Source of the DNA: Flavobacterium sp. TAB 87
GTDB lineage: Bacteria; Bacteroidota; Bacteroidia; Flavobacteriales; Flavobacteriaceae
DNA length: 64,000 nucleotides
Reading direction: 5' to 3'
NCBI RefSeq assembly: GCF_001529295.1
Contig: NZ_LLWK01000035.1
Location: forward strand, 62,001-126,000
The notes beneath the pieces are model-generated. The model was not told where the DNA came from and did no database searches. It saw only the letters and a list, made by a program, of their open reading frames with translations. Shown piece after piece: positions 45,554 through 54,936 of the stretch. Positions within the stretch are counted from its first letter, which is position 1. Each line of letters begins with the position of its first letter. Made by a program: the position numbers and the translations under genes.

Positions 45554-47257
45554 ATGAAAAACAAAACCAACCAAATCATATTAATCTACCTTGTTATTTC
45601 ACTGTTCTTGGCAATCTTATGTCATAAACTACTACTCTATACTTTCAACGATAATCAGTACCATTATTACAGCTTTGTTAAAGATCTTTTTTTCATTATT
45701 AGCATTGCTTTTTTATTCAAATATATTTTGGCAAAAAATGAAGAACGCAACCAAGATAATTTTGATGAGTTAAAAAAAATAAATGAAGAGATAAACGAAT
45801 CGAACGAAAAATACGACATTGTTTCTAAAGCAACTAGTGACACTATTTGGGATTGGAAGATTCAAGAAAATTGTATTAGTTGGAATCAAGGCATCGAAAA
45901 TATATTTGGTTACCGACCAGGTGAAGCTGGCACAACCTCTGAATGGTGGTTCAATAACATTCATCCCGAAGACAGCATTAAAATGTCTGTTAAGCTGTAC
46001 TCTTTTTTAGAGCAAAAAACCGAAAAATGGCAAGATCAGTATCGTTTTAAGTGTGCCGATGGAACGTACAAATATGTTTTAGATCGCGGTTTTTTACTTA
46101 CAGATACTGGCGGAAAAGCTGCTAGAATGATTGGCGCCATTCAAGACATTAGCAAGCAAAAAGAAGAAGAACAGCGTTTGCGATTATTAGAAACGGTAAT
46201 CACTGAATCCAGAGATTCTGTAATTATTACGCGTGCCAGTTCTGAAGACCATGCTTTCCCGGTAATTGTATACGCCAATCCTGCTTTTACGATGATGTCG
46301 GGTTATACATCTGAAGATCTAATTGGTAAATCACCTATTATTTTTAAAGGGCCAAAATCGGATATTAGTGAACTAAAAAAATTAGTAAATGCTATAAAAA
46401 ATAAGGAAGAATCTTTTATAGAAACAATTAGCTACAAAAAAAACAGAGAAGAATATTGGGTACGACTTTCTATGATACCTATATATAATAGCGAAAATGT
46501 ACTGTCACACTGGGTTTCAATACAGCGAGACATTACAGAAGAAAAAAAATCAGGCAAAGAAAAAGAGCATTTAATTCGGGAACTAACGCAAAATAACAAA
46601 GACCTCAAACAGTTTTCGTATATTACTTCTCATAATCTACGGGCACCACTTTCTAACTTAACTGGTTTGCTTCGACTTATCGACGATATTAAAATTGAAG
46701 ATGAAGAACTAGAGGAATTGTTGAATGGCTTTAACAAATCAACTCAGTTACTCAATGAAACGATCAATGACTTGGTAAAAGTTATCGTAATCAAAGACAA
46801 TCCCTCCATTCAAAAAGAACGTCTCGTTTTAAGTGAAGTTTTTGAGAAAGTTTTTTCTCAATTGAACTTTCAAATTGAGTCTAACAATCCGATATTGAAA
46901 TTAAAATTTGATCCTGAGTTTACTTTACATACCAATAAAGCGTATCTTGAAAGTATTCTTCTTAACTTACTTTTAAATGCAATAAAATATAAAGAGCATA
47001 GCCGAAAATTAAAAATTACTATTACTGCTGAATTTTCTGAAGGTCGTACAAAACTAACCTTCAAAGACAATGGAATTGGAATTGATCTCGAACGAAATAA
47101 AGACAAAGTTTTTGGTCTTTACCAACGTTTTCATAATTATCCTGACAGCAAAGGTCTTGGTTTATATTTGGTCAAATCGCAAGTAGATACAATGGGAGGA
47201 ACGATTTCCATAAAAAGCGAAGTGAACAAAGGAACTGAATTTACAATACTTTTTTAA
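45554..47257 (+). CDS. PAS-domain sensor histidine kinase
   Basis: A 567-residue membrane kinase. Two helices (about 9-30 and 42-60) flank a very short periplasmic loop, so sensing is probably cytoplasmic or membrane-based. The first PAS/PAC (about 88-200) has WDWKIQENCISWNQGIENIFGY and RMIGAIQDIS. The second (about 212-328) has VIVYANPAFTMMSGYTSEDLIGKSP and WVSIQRDITEE. The dimerisation His is His360 in SYITSHNLRAPLSNL. The ATPase part has N475 in LLLNAIKYKEHS, DNGIGI (505-510) and KGLGLYLVK. The next gene, 12 nt downstream, is a single-domain response regulator, the probable partner. The pathway is unknown. Confidence 0.92.
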   Translation: MKNKTNQIILIYLVISLFLAILCHKLLLYTFNDNQYHYYSFVKDLFFIISIAFLFKYILAKNEERNQDNFDELKKINEEINESNEKYDIVSKATSDTIWDWKIQENCISWNQGIENIFGYRPGEAGTTSEWWFNNIHPEDSIKMSVKLYSFLEQKTEKWQDQYRFKCADGTYKYVLDRGFLLTDTGGKAARMIGAIQDISKQKEEEQRLRLLETVITESRDSVIITRASSEDHAFPVIVYANPAFTMMSGYTSEDLIGKSPIIFKGPKSDISELKKLVNAIKNKEESFIETISYKKNREEYWVRLSMIPIYNSENVLSHWVSIQRDITEEKKSGKEKEHLIRELTQNNKDLKQFSYITSHNLRAPLSNLTGLLRLIDDIKIEDEELEELLNGFNKSTQLLNETINDLVKVIVIKDNPSIQKERLVLSEVFEKVFSQLNFQIESNNPILKLKFDPEFTLHTNKAYLESILLNLLLNAIKYKEHSRKLKITITAEFSEGRTKLTFKDNGIGIDLERNKDKVFGLYQRFHNYPDSKGLGLYLVKSQVDTMGGTISIKSEVNKGTEFTILF

Positions 47258-47269
47258 TTTATATAATTT

Positions 47270-47683
47270 ATGTACGACACTATATTATGCATAGACGACG
47301 ACCCAATTGCATTGTTATTGTGCAAAAAAGTAATTACTCGCTTTGATTTTTCAAAAGAGATTGTAACTGCTCAAAATGGCGAAGAAGCACTTCAATATTT
47401 TAATGGTATTAAGTATGCAACTGCTGCCATTAAAAAGAAACCTCAGCTAATTTTTCTGGATTTAAATATGCCAGTGATGGGCGGTTGGGAATTTTTAGAT
47501 CATTTTATAGAAAGGGACTACAATCAGTTCAATACGATTCCGGTTGTTGTTCTTTCGTCTACGATCGATCCGCAAGATGTAGAAAAATCAAAAGAATATC
47601 CAATAATTATTGATTTTTTATCCAAACCAATAACAATAGACATCCTTAATTATCTTTCTGAAAAAATTCTAAAAAACAAGTAA
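47270..47683 (+). CDS. Single-domain response regulator (CheY-like)
   Basis: A 137-residue receiver-only protein. The acidic pocket is IDDDPIA (Asp9-Asp11), the phospho-acceptor is Asp64 in LIFLDLNMPVMGG, the switch Ser/Thr in VVVLSSTIDP, and the conserved Lys in FLSKPIT. There is no output domain, so it must act by protein contact or in a phosphorelay with the adjacent PAS kinase. It is followed by a strong bidirectional terminator. Confidence 0.92.
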   Translation: MYDTILCIDDDPIALLLCKKVITRFDFSKEIVTAQNGEEALQYFNGIKYATAAIKKKPQLIFLDLNMPVMGGWEFLDHFIERDYNQFNTIPVVVLSSTIDPQDVEKSKEYPIIIDFLSKPITIDILNYLSEKILKNK

Positions 47684-47711
47684 TCGCAATTTTTAATGAA
47701 TTATATTAAAA

Positions 47712-47755
47712 AAGACAAACCTCATAGTAGTATACTTCTATGAGGTTTGTCTTTT
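47712..47755. terminator. Bidirectional terminator between the response regulator and the lipocalin gene
   Basis: A 16-bp perfect stem (47712-47727 with 47738-47753) around a 10-nt loop, bounded by A residues before and T residues after. Confidence 0.9.
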
Positions 47756-47780
47756 AGCTTTTCATTATACACTTACAAAT

Positions 47781-48320
47781 CTATTTGTCGTGTTTGACCC
47801 AAATTAAATCAGACGTTATAAATCCGATTTCTTCTGCTTTTTTAAGGTAACTCATTTTAATGTTCTCTGGAATAGTTGTCTCTCTAGAAAGAATCCATAA
47901 ATATTTTAAACTCTCTCCTGCCACTAAGGCGTATTTGTAATCAGCATCAATAGCGATTACATTATAGCCTGCATAAAAAGGTCCGAAAAAAGAAACTTTA
48001 AGCATAGCAACTTTATCATCACCAACAAATTTGGCTTTACCAATACTCTCCGACCATTTGTCTTTTTTTACATTATAGCCCTTATTATCCACTTTGATCA
48101 TTCCGTTATCCTTCAATGAATATTCGGCGGTAGTATTATCCAAGCCTTTTTCGAATTTAAAATCGAGTCTTGCAATTTCGTACCATTTTCCCAAGTATTT
48201 ATTTTTATCAAAATTATGAACTGCAGTTGCTTCTTCTGGAATTGTGGTGCTGGAACAAGAGGTTAGTAACAAGCCAACTCCTGCAAGTAAAAGCGCGCTA
48301 CCTAAATATCTTTTTTTCAT
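47781..48320 (-). CDS. Lipocalin-family lipoprotein (Blc-like)
   Basis: A 179-residue outer membrane lipoprotein. The signal ends LLLTSCSS with a lipobox Cys. The bacterial lipocalin signature is visible as AVHNFDKNKYLGKWYEIARLDFKFEKGLDNTTAEYSL, then AMLKVSFFGPFYAGYNVIAIDADYKYALVAGESLKYLWILSR. Blc lipocalins bind lysophospholipids or fatty acids and assist envelope maintenance under stress. It is monocistronic on the minus strand. Confidence 0.92.
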   Translation of the reverse strand: MKKRYLGSALLLAGVGLLLTSCSSTTIPEEATAVHNFDKNKYLGKWYEIARLDFKFEKGLDNTTAEYSLKDNGMIKVDNKGYNVKKDKWSESIGKAKFVGDDKVAMLKVSFFGPFYAGYNVIAIDADYKYALVAGESLKYLWILSRETTIPENIKMSYLKKAEEIGFITSDLIWVKHDK

Positions 48321-48478
48321 GCTTTCTATAATTTATAGTTGCAGGTAAAAATACAAATATAGTAACCGATCTATTTTATAGAATTCAGTATCAGATTTAT
48401 ATGATTCTATTTGAAAACAACACATAAAAAAACCGCCAATAGTATTGACGGTTTAGTTGTATTTTGATTAACGTAAAA

Positions 48479-49882
48479 TTACACGTGTAAAGCTCTGTTG
48501 TCCGTTGCTGCTAATGCTGCTTCTTTAATTGCTTCAGCAAAAGTTGGGTGCGCATGACTCATTCTTGAAATATCTTCCGCAGATGCTCTAAATTCCATAG
48601 CAGTAACTGCTTCTGCAATCAAATCGGCAGTTCTAGCTCCAATCATGTGAACGCCTAAAACTTCATCTGTTTTCTCATCGGCAAGAATTTTTACAAATCC
48701 GTCCAAATCACCACTAGCTCTTGCACGACCTAATGCTTTAAAAGGAAAACTTCCCACTTTATATTTAGTTCCAGCTTCTTTCAATTGCTCTTCTGTTTTT
48801 CCAACAGCAGCTACTTCTGGCCAAGTATAAACTACGCCAGGAATTAAGTTATAATCGATATGTGGTTTTTGACCTGCTAGAATTTCCGCAACCATAGTTC
48901 CTTCTTCTTCAGCTTTGTGCGCCAACATTGCGCCACGAACTACGTCACCAATAGCATAAATATTTGAAGCAGTCGTTTGCAAATGATCATTTACTTCTAC
49001 TTGTCCTCTATCTGAGATTGTAACCCCAGCTTTATCTGCATTTAAACCCTCTGTGTACGGACGACGACCTACAGAAACTAATGCATAATCTCCTTCTAAA
49101 GTAATAGTTTGTCCTTTTGCATTTTCTGCTTGAACAGTAACTAGATCTCCATTTCTTTCAACCGATTGTACTTTGTGAGAAACATAGAATTTCATTCCTT
49201 GCTTCTTCAATACCTTAGTTAATTCTTTAGACAATGAACTATCCATTCCTGGAATAATTCGGTCCATAAATTCTACTACAGACACTTGAGCCCCTAAGCG
49301 TAAATACACTTGACCCAATTCAATTCCGATTACACCACCACCAATAATAACTAAATGTTTGGGTACTTCTTTTAAAGATAAAGCTTCGGTAGAAGTTATA
49401 ATTCTCTCCTTATCAATTTTGATAAATGGCAAAGAAGAGGGTTTTGAACCCGTTGCAATAATTGTATATTTTGCCTCAATAGTTTCAGAAGTTCCGTCTT
49501 GTTTTGTAACGGCAACATGTGTTGCATCTACAAAAGAACCTACACCATTAAGAACCGTAATTTTATTTTTATCCATTAAATAATTGATTCCGCCAACGGT
49601 TTGATCAACAACTCCTTGTTTGCGAGCAATCATTTTTTCTAAGTTCACTTTTACCTCACCAGAAAGTTCAATTCCGTGATCTGCAAAATGTTTAATTTCT
49701 GCATAATGATGTGAAGATGCTAACAATGCTTTTGATGGAATGCAACCAACATTAAGGCAAGTACCTCCTAAGGCGTTGTATTTTTCGATAATTGCTGTCT
49801 TAAAACCCAATTGCGCGCAACGAATTGCTGCTACATATCCTCCAGGACCTGAACCTATAATGACTACGTCAAATGAACTCAT
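48479..49882 (-). CDS. lpdA: Dihydrolipoyl dehydrogenase (E3)
   Basis: A 467-residue FAD flavoprotein that reoxidises dihydrolipoamide in the pyruvate, 2-oxoglutarate or glycine-cleavage complexes. An N-terminal FAD site GSGPGGYVAAI (10-20) is followed by the redox disulfide Cys42-Cys47 in GGTCLNVGCIPSKALL, the NAD site IIGGGVIGIELG, and the catalytic pair His445/Glu450 in HAHPTFAEAI. It stands alone without E1/E2 genes beside it. A -7 box TAGTTTTG reads on the minus strand at 49908-49915. The complex it serves cannot be told from context. Confidence 0.95.
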   Translation of the reverse strand: MSSFDVVIIGSGPGGYVAAIRCAQLGFKTAIIEKYNALGGTCLNVGCIPSKALLASSHHYAEIKHFADHGIELSGEVKVNLEKMIARKQGVVDQTVGGINYLMDKNKITVLNGVGSFVDATHVAVTKQDGTSETIEAKYTIIATGSKPSSLPFIKIDKERIITSTEALSLKEVPKHLVIIGGGVIGIELGQVYLRLGAQVSVVEFMDRIIPGMDSSLSKELTKVLKKQGMKFYVSHKVQSVERNGDLVTVQAENAKGQTITLEGDYALVSVGRRPYTEGLNADKAGVTISDRGQVEVNDHLQTTASNIYAIGDVVRGAMLAHKAEEEGTMVAEILAGQKPHIDYNLIPGVVYTWPEVAAVGKTEEQLKEAGTKYKVGSFPFKALGRARASGDLDGFVKILADEKTDEVLGVHMIGARTADLIAEAVTAMEFRASAEDISRMSHAHPTFAEAIKEAALAATDNRALHV

Positions 49883-50312
49883 AGTATTGTTTTTTTGTTT
49901 TGAAGTACAAAACTAAGAAATTAAGTTATGTTAAATGTTTAAAGTTTGGCTTTTTTGCAAGGAGTTTTCAAGTTTGAATTTAAGAAGAGAAATTTATCCG
50001 ATTTCTATGGAAAAAGTAGAGAGTTCAAACCGACAAAGACACCAAGGTTACTAGTTTAAAACGTACAGAAAAATTGAGGTTCAAAGCCTTTTTCTGCTTT
50101 TCAATATTTTTGATTTTATCAAATTTTAATAAAAAGTAAATTTTAATTCTAGAAAAGTCGTAATCGTAAAGATTACAACCCTTTAAAGCGAATTTAAAAT
50201 CTTTAACACTCTACAACATTTTCTAACTCAGCAGCTTTCAACCTCTCTAAATTTTTATAAACTCTGCCACTGTAAGACTCTTAACCTAGTCAAATCTGTA
50301 TCTCTGCACCTT
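49883..50312. other. Long AT-rich intergenic region
   Basis: About 430 bases between lpdA (divergent end) and the Lrp gene (its 3' end). Apart from the lpdA -7 box near 49908, no ORF, tRNA or stable hairpin with a T run was found. It may be decayed sequence. Confidence 0.4.
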
Positions 50313-50771
50313 CTAAAAAGAAACCACAGTCGTATTTTTAACTTCACTAATCATAAAAGTGCTTTGCGTACTGCCTATATGTTGCAATGTGGTTAATTTG
50401 GTAACCAAAAACTCGCGGTATTCGGTCATGTCTTTAACCATGACTTTTAAAATATAATCGTAATCGCCGCTCACATGATGGCATTCTAAAACTTCGCTGA
50501 GTTGAATGACTTCTTTTTCGAACTGTGTTAAAAACTCTTTCGTGTGTTGCACCAATTTAAGATGACAAAAAACCACAAAGCCTTTATCGACTTTAGTGGT
50601 ATCAATTAAAGCAACGTATTTTTTAATGATTCCTTCTCGTTCCAGTTTTTTAATACGTTCGTACACTGCCGTTACAGAAAGGTTCAGCTTTACCGACAAT
50701 TCTTTATTGGTCTGTTTGGAATTACTTTGTAGTAAGGCGACTAATTTTTTATCAACAGTGTCTAATGTCAT
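50313..50771 (-). CDS. Lrp/AsnC-family transcriptional regulator
   Basis: A 152-residue feast/famine regulator. The N-terminal winged helix is DKKLVALLQSNSKQTNKELSVKLNLSVTAVYERIKKLEREGIIKKYVALID (about residues 7-57). The C-terminal RAM/effector domain includes KVDKGFVVFCHLKLVQH, VLECHHVSGDYDYILKVMVKDMTEY and LQHIGSTQSTFMISEVK. It is divergent from the methionine gamma-lyase-type gene, a frequent arrangement in which the regulator controls its neighbour in response to an amino acid. Target and effector are inferred from position only. Confidence 0.92.
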   Translation of the reverse strand: MTLDTVDKKLVALLQSNSKQTNKELSVKLNLSVTAVYERIKKLEREGIIKKYVALIDTTKVDKGFVVFCHLKLVQHTKEFLTQFEKEVIQLSEVLECHHVSGDYDYILKVMVKDMTEYREFLVTKLTTLQHIGSTQSTFMISEVKNTTVVSF

Positions 50772-51015
50772 GTTCGTTGTTATTTTGCTTTTCTTGAGAA
50801 AAAAGAGTTGAATCGTTACTCTCTTATTTACACTAAATACGAGCTTATTCTATTTGAAAAATAATCTACAGCACTACTGTCTAAAGCAAAAATAAAGATT
50901 TAAAAACTAAAATATATAGAATACTTAGTTTTAAAACCTAAATAGCATTGTAAGTATTGAAATATAATCTATAATACTATTACTTTGATTATAAATTCAA
51001 TTAAAAACCAAACCC

Positions 51016-51092
51016 TAGCCCCGATAGCAGCGGCATCCTTTTGTCCCGATTTTTTCGGACAAAAGATACAGCGAATAGCGGGAATAGCTTCC
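51016..51092 (+). repeat. Dispersed flavobacterial hairpin element, copy B
   Basis: TAGCCCCGATAGCAGCGGCATCC, an inner stem CTTTTGTCCCGA/TCGGACAAAAG, then GATACAGCGAATAGCGGGA. Outer arms CCCG and CGGG pair. It sits in the leader just before the gamma-lyase-type gene (ATG 51108). An ORF that runs through it from 50985 is an artefact of the repeat. Confidence 0.75.
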
Positions 51093-51107
51093 AGAAAAAA
51101 AATCATT

Positions 51108-52310
51108 ATGAAAAATTTTAATCCAGCCGACAACATTCAAGATTTGCAATATTTTGGCGAATTTGGAGGTGTAAATCCTTCGATTTCTGACTCCTCTACC
51201 TACACTTTTTTATCAGCAAAAACCATGTTTGATACTTTTGAAGGCAATATGGAAGGCTGTTACCTGTACTCGCGTCACTCCTCGCCTAGCAATTTATACT
51301 TAGATCAAGCGTTGGCTGCTATGGAAGGAACCGAAAGTGCGAATGTGTCTGCTTCGGGAATGGGTGCGATTACGCCCACTTTATTGCAGTTGTGTGGTGC
51401 TGGCGAACATATCGTTTCGAGCCGAACTATTTATGGCGGAACGTATGCGTTTTTAAAGAATTTTACACCGAGAATGGGAATCAAAACGACTTTTGTTGAC
51501 ATTACAAACTAGCATTTGGTAGAAGCTGCGATTACAAAAGACACCAAAGTTTTATATTGTGAGACGGTGAGCAATCCGCTCTTGGAGGTTGCCGATATTG
51601 TGAGTTTGTCTAAAATTGCTAAAAAACATAATTTAAAGTTGGTGGTTGATAATACGTTTTCGCCACTTTCGGTTTCCCCTGCTCGATTAGGTGCTGATGT
51701 TGTGATTCATAGTTTGACCAAATACATCAATGGAAGTAGCGATACAGTTGGAGGCGTAACCTGCGCTTCTAGCGAATTTATTAATGATTTGAAAAATGTC
51801 AATTCGGGAGCAAGTATGCTTTTAGGCCCAACAATGGACAGTTTGCGTTCGGCTAGTGTCATGAAGAATCTAAGAACCTTACACATTAGAATCAAGCAGC
51901 ACAGTTTGAATGCACAGAATTTGGCAACTGAATTTGAAAAAGACGGATTGAAAACGGTCTATCCCGGTTTAGCAAGTCACCCCAGTCACGAGTTGTACAA
52001 AAGCATGATTAATACCGAATATGGTTTTGGCGGAATGTTGACCATTGATGTGGGTTCCTTAGCAAAAGCGAACCAATTGATGGAATTGATGCAAGAGCGA
52101 AACTTGGGTTATTTGGCGGTTAGTTTGGGTTTTTATAAAACATTATTTAGTGCGCCAGGTACTTCGACTTCAAGTGAGATTCCGCTCGATGAGCAAAAAG
52201 AAATGGGCTTAACAGACGGATTGATTCGGTTTTCTATCGGTTTAGACAACGACATTAAACGCACTTACGAAATGATGAAAAAATGCATGCAAGAAATAGG
52301 TGTCTTGTAA
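51108..52310 (+). pseudogene. Cys/Met-metabolism PLP enzyme (methionine gamma-lyase type) with an in-frame TAG
   Basis: From ATG 51108 the frame reads MKNFNPADNIQDLQYFGEF and continues to TTFVDITN, where TAG (51510-51512) interrupts it. The same frame resumes with HLVEAAITKDTKVLYCETVSNPLLEV to 52310. Ignoring the stop, the product is 400 residues, the usual length. SRHSSPSNLYLDQALAAMEG and the PLP lysine in HSLTKYINGSSDTVGG are visible, and VVDNTFSP follows the expected order. Everything on both sides of the stop looks intact, so the lesion is recent, or the codon is a sequencing error or is read through. An active enzyme would split methionine or homocysteine, or be a cystathionine or O-acylhomoserine enzyme. 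These cannot be separated by eye. Confidence 0.82.
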
Positions 52311-52332
52311 AAAAAAACAGATTTATTAAATT

Positions 52333-52370
52333 AAAAAAGCCATTTTGAACAGTATCAAAATGGCTTTTTT
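52333..52370 (+). terminator. Terminator after the gamma-lyase-type gene
   Basis: AAAAAAGCCATTTTGA (52333-52348) pairs perfectly with TCAAAATGGCTTTTTT (52355-52370) across a 6-nt loop. Confidence 0.92.
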
Positions 52371-52637
52371 TATGAGTAGAATTAATCTTAATTTTTATTA
52401 AAAATCATACATTTACCTGATTTCATATGAATTTTATTTTTGAGGATTACTTCTCAAAAGCTGTGCGTTGTCTTTTTTAACTAAAACACTATGGTGTGAA
52501 AGTCTGCAAGATTAAATTACGAAAAAAAGTAAAAGTTAGTCACTGACTAATATGTGACAAAAAAATTAGAAGCTAAAGCGAAATGTATACAGTTTTAAAC
52601 TCTATTTTCAATAAATCAAAAATACTACTCATAAGAA
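52371..52637. other. Intergenic, nothing recognised
   Basis: AT-rich DNA between the terminator and the 2H phosphoesterase gene. No ORF, RNA gene or clear TTTG/TAnnTTTG pair was found. Confidence 0.4.
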
Positions 52638-53201
52638 ATGATACAGAAGTATTCAATTGTTTTTATGCCTTCGAAAGTTATTATTGCAGAGATAAAAGCT
52701 CTAAAACTACAATTGGCCGAAACAATTGGTTGGTTTAATAGTAAAAATTATTTGGCTCATATTACCATTTGTGAATTTGAAGTTGATGACAATCAATCCG
52801 CACGCATGGCAACAGAAATTATTAATGCTTGCAAGTATTTACAATCTAAAGCTCTGGTTTTTGATCATTTTGATTGTTTCGAAAAAAATGGTGCTTATTT
52901 TATTGCGCCAAATTCTGAATCCGAAGATTTCTTAAAAAAAGCGATGCAAACCATCAACAAAAAAATCAGTTTTAAAGGTAAAAAAACAAGTTCAGTTCCT
53001 CATTTAACTATTGCACGAAAACTTTCAATAGAAAACCAAGCTGTCGCCAATAAATTATTTCAAGAAATTAATCTTTCTTTTTTATGCAAAAGTGTGTTTT
53101 TATGTCGGTTTGATACCGAAAAGAAACAATACGAGGTACTTTCTGAATTTCCGTTTACCGATCAATTTCGTTTTGAAAATGCGCAACAAACTTTATTTTG
53201 A
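52638..53201 (+). CDS. 2H phosphoesterase / 2'-5' RNA ligase-like protein
   Basis: A 187-residue cytosolic protein with the two H-x-T motifs of the 2H (LigT-like) superfamily: LAHITICEFEVDD (about residues 42-54) and VPHLTIARKL (about 121-130). The spacing of about 80 residues and the total length fit. Such enzymes act on cyclic phosphates or 2'-5' linkages in RNA or nucleotides. The substrate is not known. It is convergent with the helicase gene, whose end is 10 nt away. Confidence 0.82.
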   Translation: MIQKYSIVFMPSKVIIAEIKALKLQLAETIGWFNSKNYLAHITICEFEVDDNQSARMATEIINACKYLQSKALVFDHFDCFEKNGAYFIAPNSESEDFLKKAMQTINKKISFKGKKTSSVPHLTIARKLSIENQAVANKLFQEINLSFLCKSVFLCRFDTEKKQYEVLSEFPFTDQFRFENAQQTLF

Positions 53202-53211
53202 AAAGTGCTTT

Positions 53212-54636
53212 TTATTCCACAAAAAAATCATCTTTAAAACCAATTAAATACAATTTATTTTTGGCACGTGTCATCGCTGTATACAACCATCTTATGTAAT
53301 CGCGATCAATACCATTGGGTAAATATGGTTGTTCAATAAAAACAGTATTCCACTGTCCACCCTGCGACTTGTGACAGGTAATGGCATAAGAGAATTTAAC
53401 TTGAAGTCCGTTAAAATATTCGTTGGCTTTTACTTTCTGAAATTTCTTGTATTTCGTGGTTTCTCCCTCGTAATCTTTCATTACTTCTTCGTATAAACGA
53501 TTGGATTCTTCGTACGTTAATGAAGGAGATTCGCTTTTTATCGTATCTAATAATAATACGGTTTCAAATGGTTTTTGATTGGGATAATCGACCATTCGTA
53601 TTTTTACTTTGGCAAATTTGAATCCGTACAATTCTTGAATATTAAAAATTTCCAACACTTCGATAATATCACCGTTGGCAATAAATCCTGCTTCGTCGGA
53701 ATCTTTGAGCCAGAAATAATTATTTTTAACCACCATCAAAAAATCCCCGGTAGAAAGTTCACTTTCTTTATCTAAGATTCGAGTACGAATTTGCTCATTG
53801 TATTGATTGGCTCTTTTGTTAGAGCGTACAATAAATGCAGTGTCTTCAATACTATAATTACTATAAGCCTGATTAATAGCATCCTGAATATCATAACCAT
53901 CTGACAAACGGACAATGTCTTTAAACTTCTTGACATTAAATTTAAAATCAGTAATAAAACTATCTTTTAAAAGTTCTCGCAATTCGGTCGCATTGTACAA
54001 AATTCCCGAGTTTTCTTCCTGACGCATTACTTCGTCTAACTCTATGTACTCTACTTCTTTGTTGTAATTAACCGCCAAAGTATGTGTATCTAAAGCCGGA
54101 CTAATGTCTAAATTTACTGGCGGAAGCTGTGCAGTATCTCCCAATAAAATCATCTTGCAATTGGTTCCTGAATATACGTACGAAATCAAATCATCTAATA
54201 AAGAGCCGTTTTCGTACAACTTAGAATCCGAATTGGTGTCTGAAATCATAGAAGCTTCATCCACAATAAAAACGGTGTTTTTGTGTTTGTTTTGCTGCAT
54301 CGTAAAAGACACGCCACCGCCCGATGCTTTTTTAGGAAAGTATATCTTTTTATGTATGGTAAAAGCTGGCTTCTCTGAATAACTTGCTATTACTTTTGCC
54401 GCCCGACCAGTTGGTGCCAGCAAAACATATTTTTTATCAATTTCTATTAAGTTATTTACAATGGTTGAAATAACAGTGGTTTTTCCAGTTCCTGCATATC
54501 CTTTTAAAACGAAAATAGTATCATTTGAAGAATCTGTCAAAAAAATAGCAATCTTCTGAAAAAATATATCTTGCTTAAGCGTTGGGGCAAAAGGAAATTT
54601 TTTCTGTAAAAGACTGTAAAACAAAGAAGAACTCAT
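53212..54636 (-). CDS. RecD/Dda-like superfamily 1 DNA helicase
   Basis: A 474-residue SF1 helicase. Motif I is LKGYAGTGKTTVIST (about 43-57), motif II VDEASMISD, motif III LLGDTAQLPPV, then RSNKRANQYNEQIR. Near the C-terminus is SYAITCHKSQGGQW (motif V-like, UvrD_C_2), followed by WLYTAMTRAKNKLYLIGF (motif VI). A SH3-like insertion (TGDFLMVVKNNYFW, ANGDIIEVL) is typical of RecD2/Dda types. It lacks RecB/RecC partners, so it is a stand-alone helicase, probably for repair or fork handling. The call is at family level only. Confidence 0.88.
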   Translation of the reverse strand: MSSSLFYSLLQKKFPFAPTLKQDIFFQKIAIFLTDSSNDTIFVLKGYAGTGKTTVISTIVNNLIEIDKKYVLLAPTGRAAKVIASYSEKPAFTIHKKIYFPKKASGGGVSFTMQQNKHKNTVFIVDEASMISDTNSDSKLYENGSLLDDLISYVYSGTNCKMILLGDTAQLPPVNLDISPALDTHTLAVNYNKEVEYIELDEVMRQEENSGILYNATELRELLKDSFITDFKFNVKKFKDIVRLSDGYDIQDAINQAYSNYSIEDTAFIVRSNKRANQYNEQIRTRILDKESELSTGDFLMVVKNNYFWLKDSDEAGFIANGDIIEVLEIFNIQELYGFKFAKVKIRMVDYPNQKPFETVLLLDTIKSESPSLTYEESNRLYEEVMKDYEGETTKYKKFQKVKANEYFNGLQVKFSYAITCHKSQGGQWNTVFIEQPYLPNGIDRDYIRWLYTAMTRAKNKLYLIGFKDDFFVE

Positions 54637-54936
54637 AACTTAAAATTTAACTACAAAGTAAGGCCTTTTTTGATGAAAAATAGTTAGAAATGAAGTACAA
54701 TGGTAAGAAATGAATGTAATAATAAATTTAAGATGACAGCAACTTTTTACCAAAAAAAATAGTAACAGTCAATAAAAATTTATATTTCAGTTTTGAATTA
54801 TAGTGCAATCAATCTTGTTTTTTACATTTTAAATTGCTCTTCAAGTTTGTCTTTATTATTGAAATGGATTTTGTAAGTTTGTGATCGCATTTTGTGCGCA
54901 CTTGCCCCAAACAAGTAACGAATTGTAAATTCAACT
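54637..54936. other. Intergenic with weak promoter-like box
   Basis: 300 bases divergent between the helicase and DUF3822 genes. TAAGTTTG at 54874-54881 fits a -7 box towards DUF3822, but the nearest TTTG (54846-54849) is 24 nt upstream, longer than the consensus. Nothing else was seen. Confidence 0.35.

Noticed and set aside
50985..51107. N-terminal extension of the gamma-lyase-type reading frame
   Set aside because: It is translation of the hairpin repeat (51016-51092). The family start MKNFNPADN is at 51108.
51510..51518. Programmed stop read-through at the TAG (context TAG CAT TTG)
   Set aside because: It only partly resembles the CARYYA leaky context, no RNA structure was evident, and a mutation or sequencing error is simpler.
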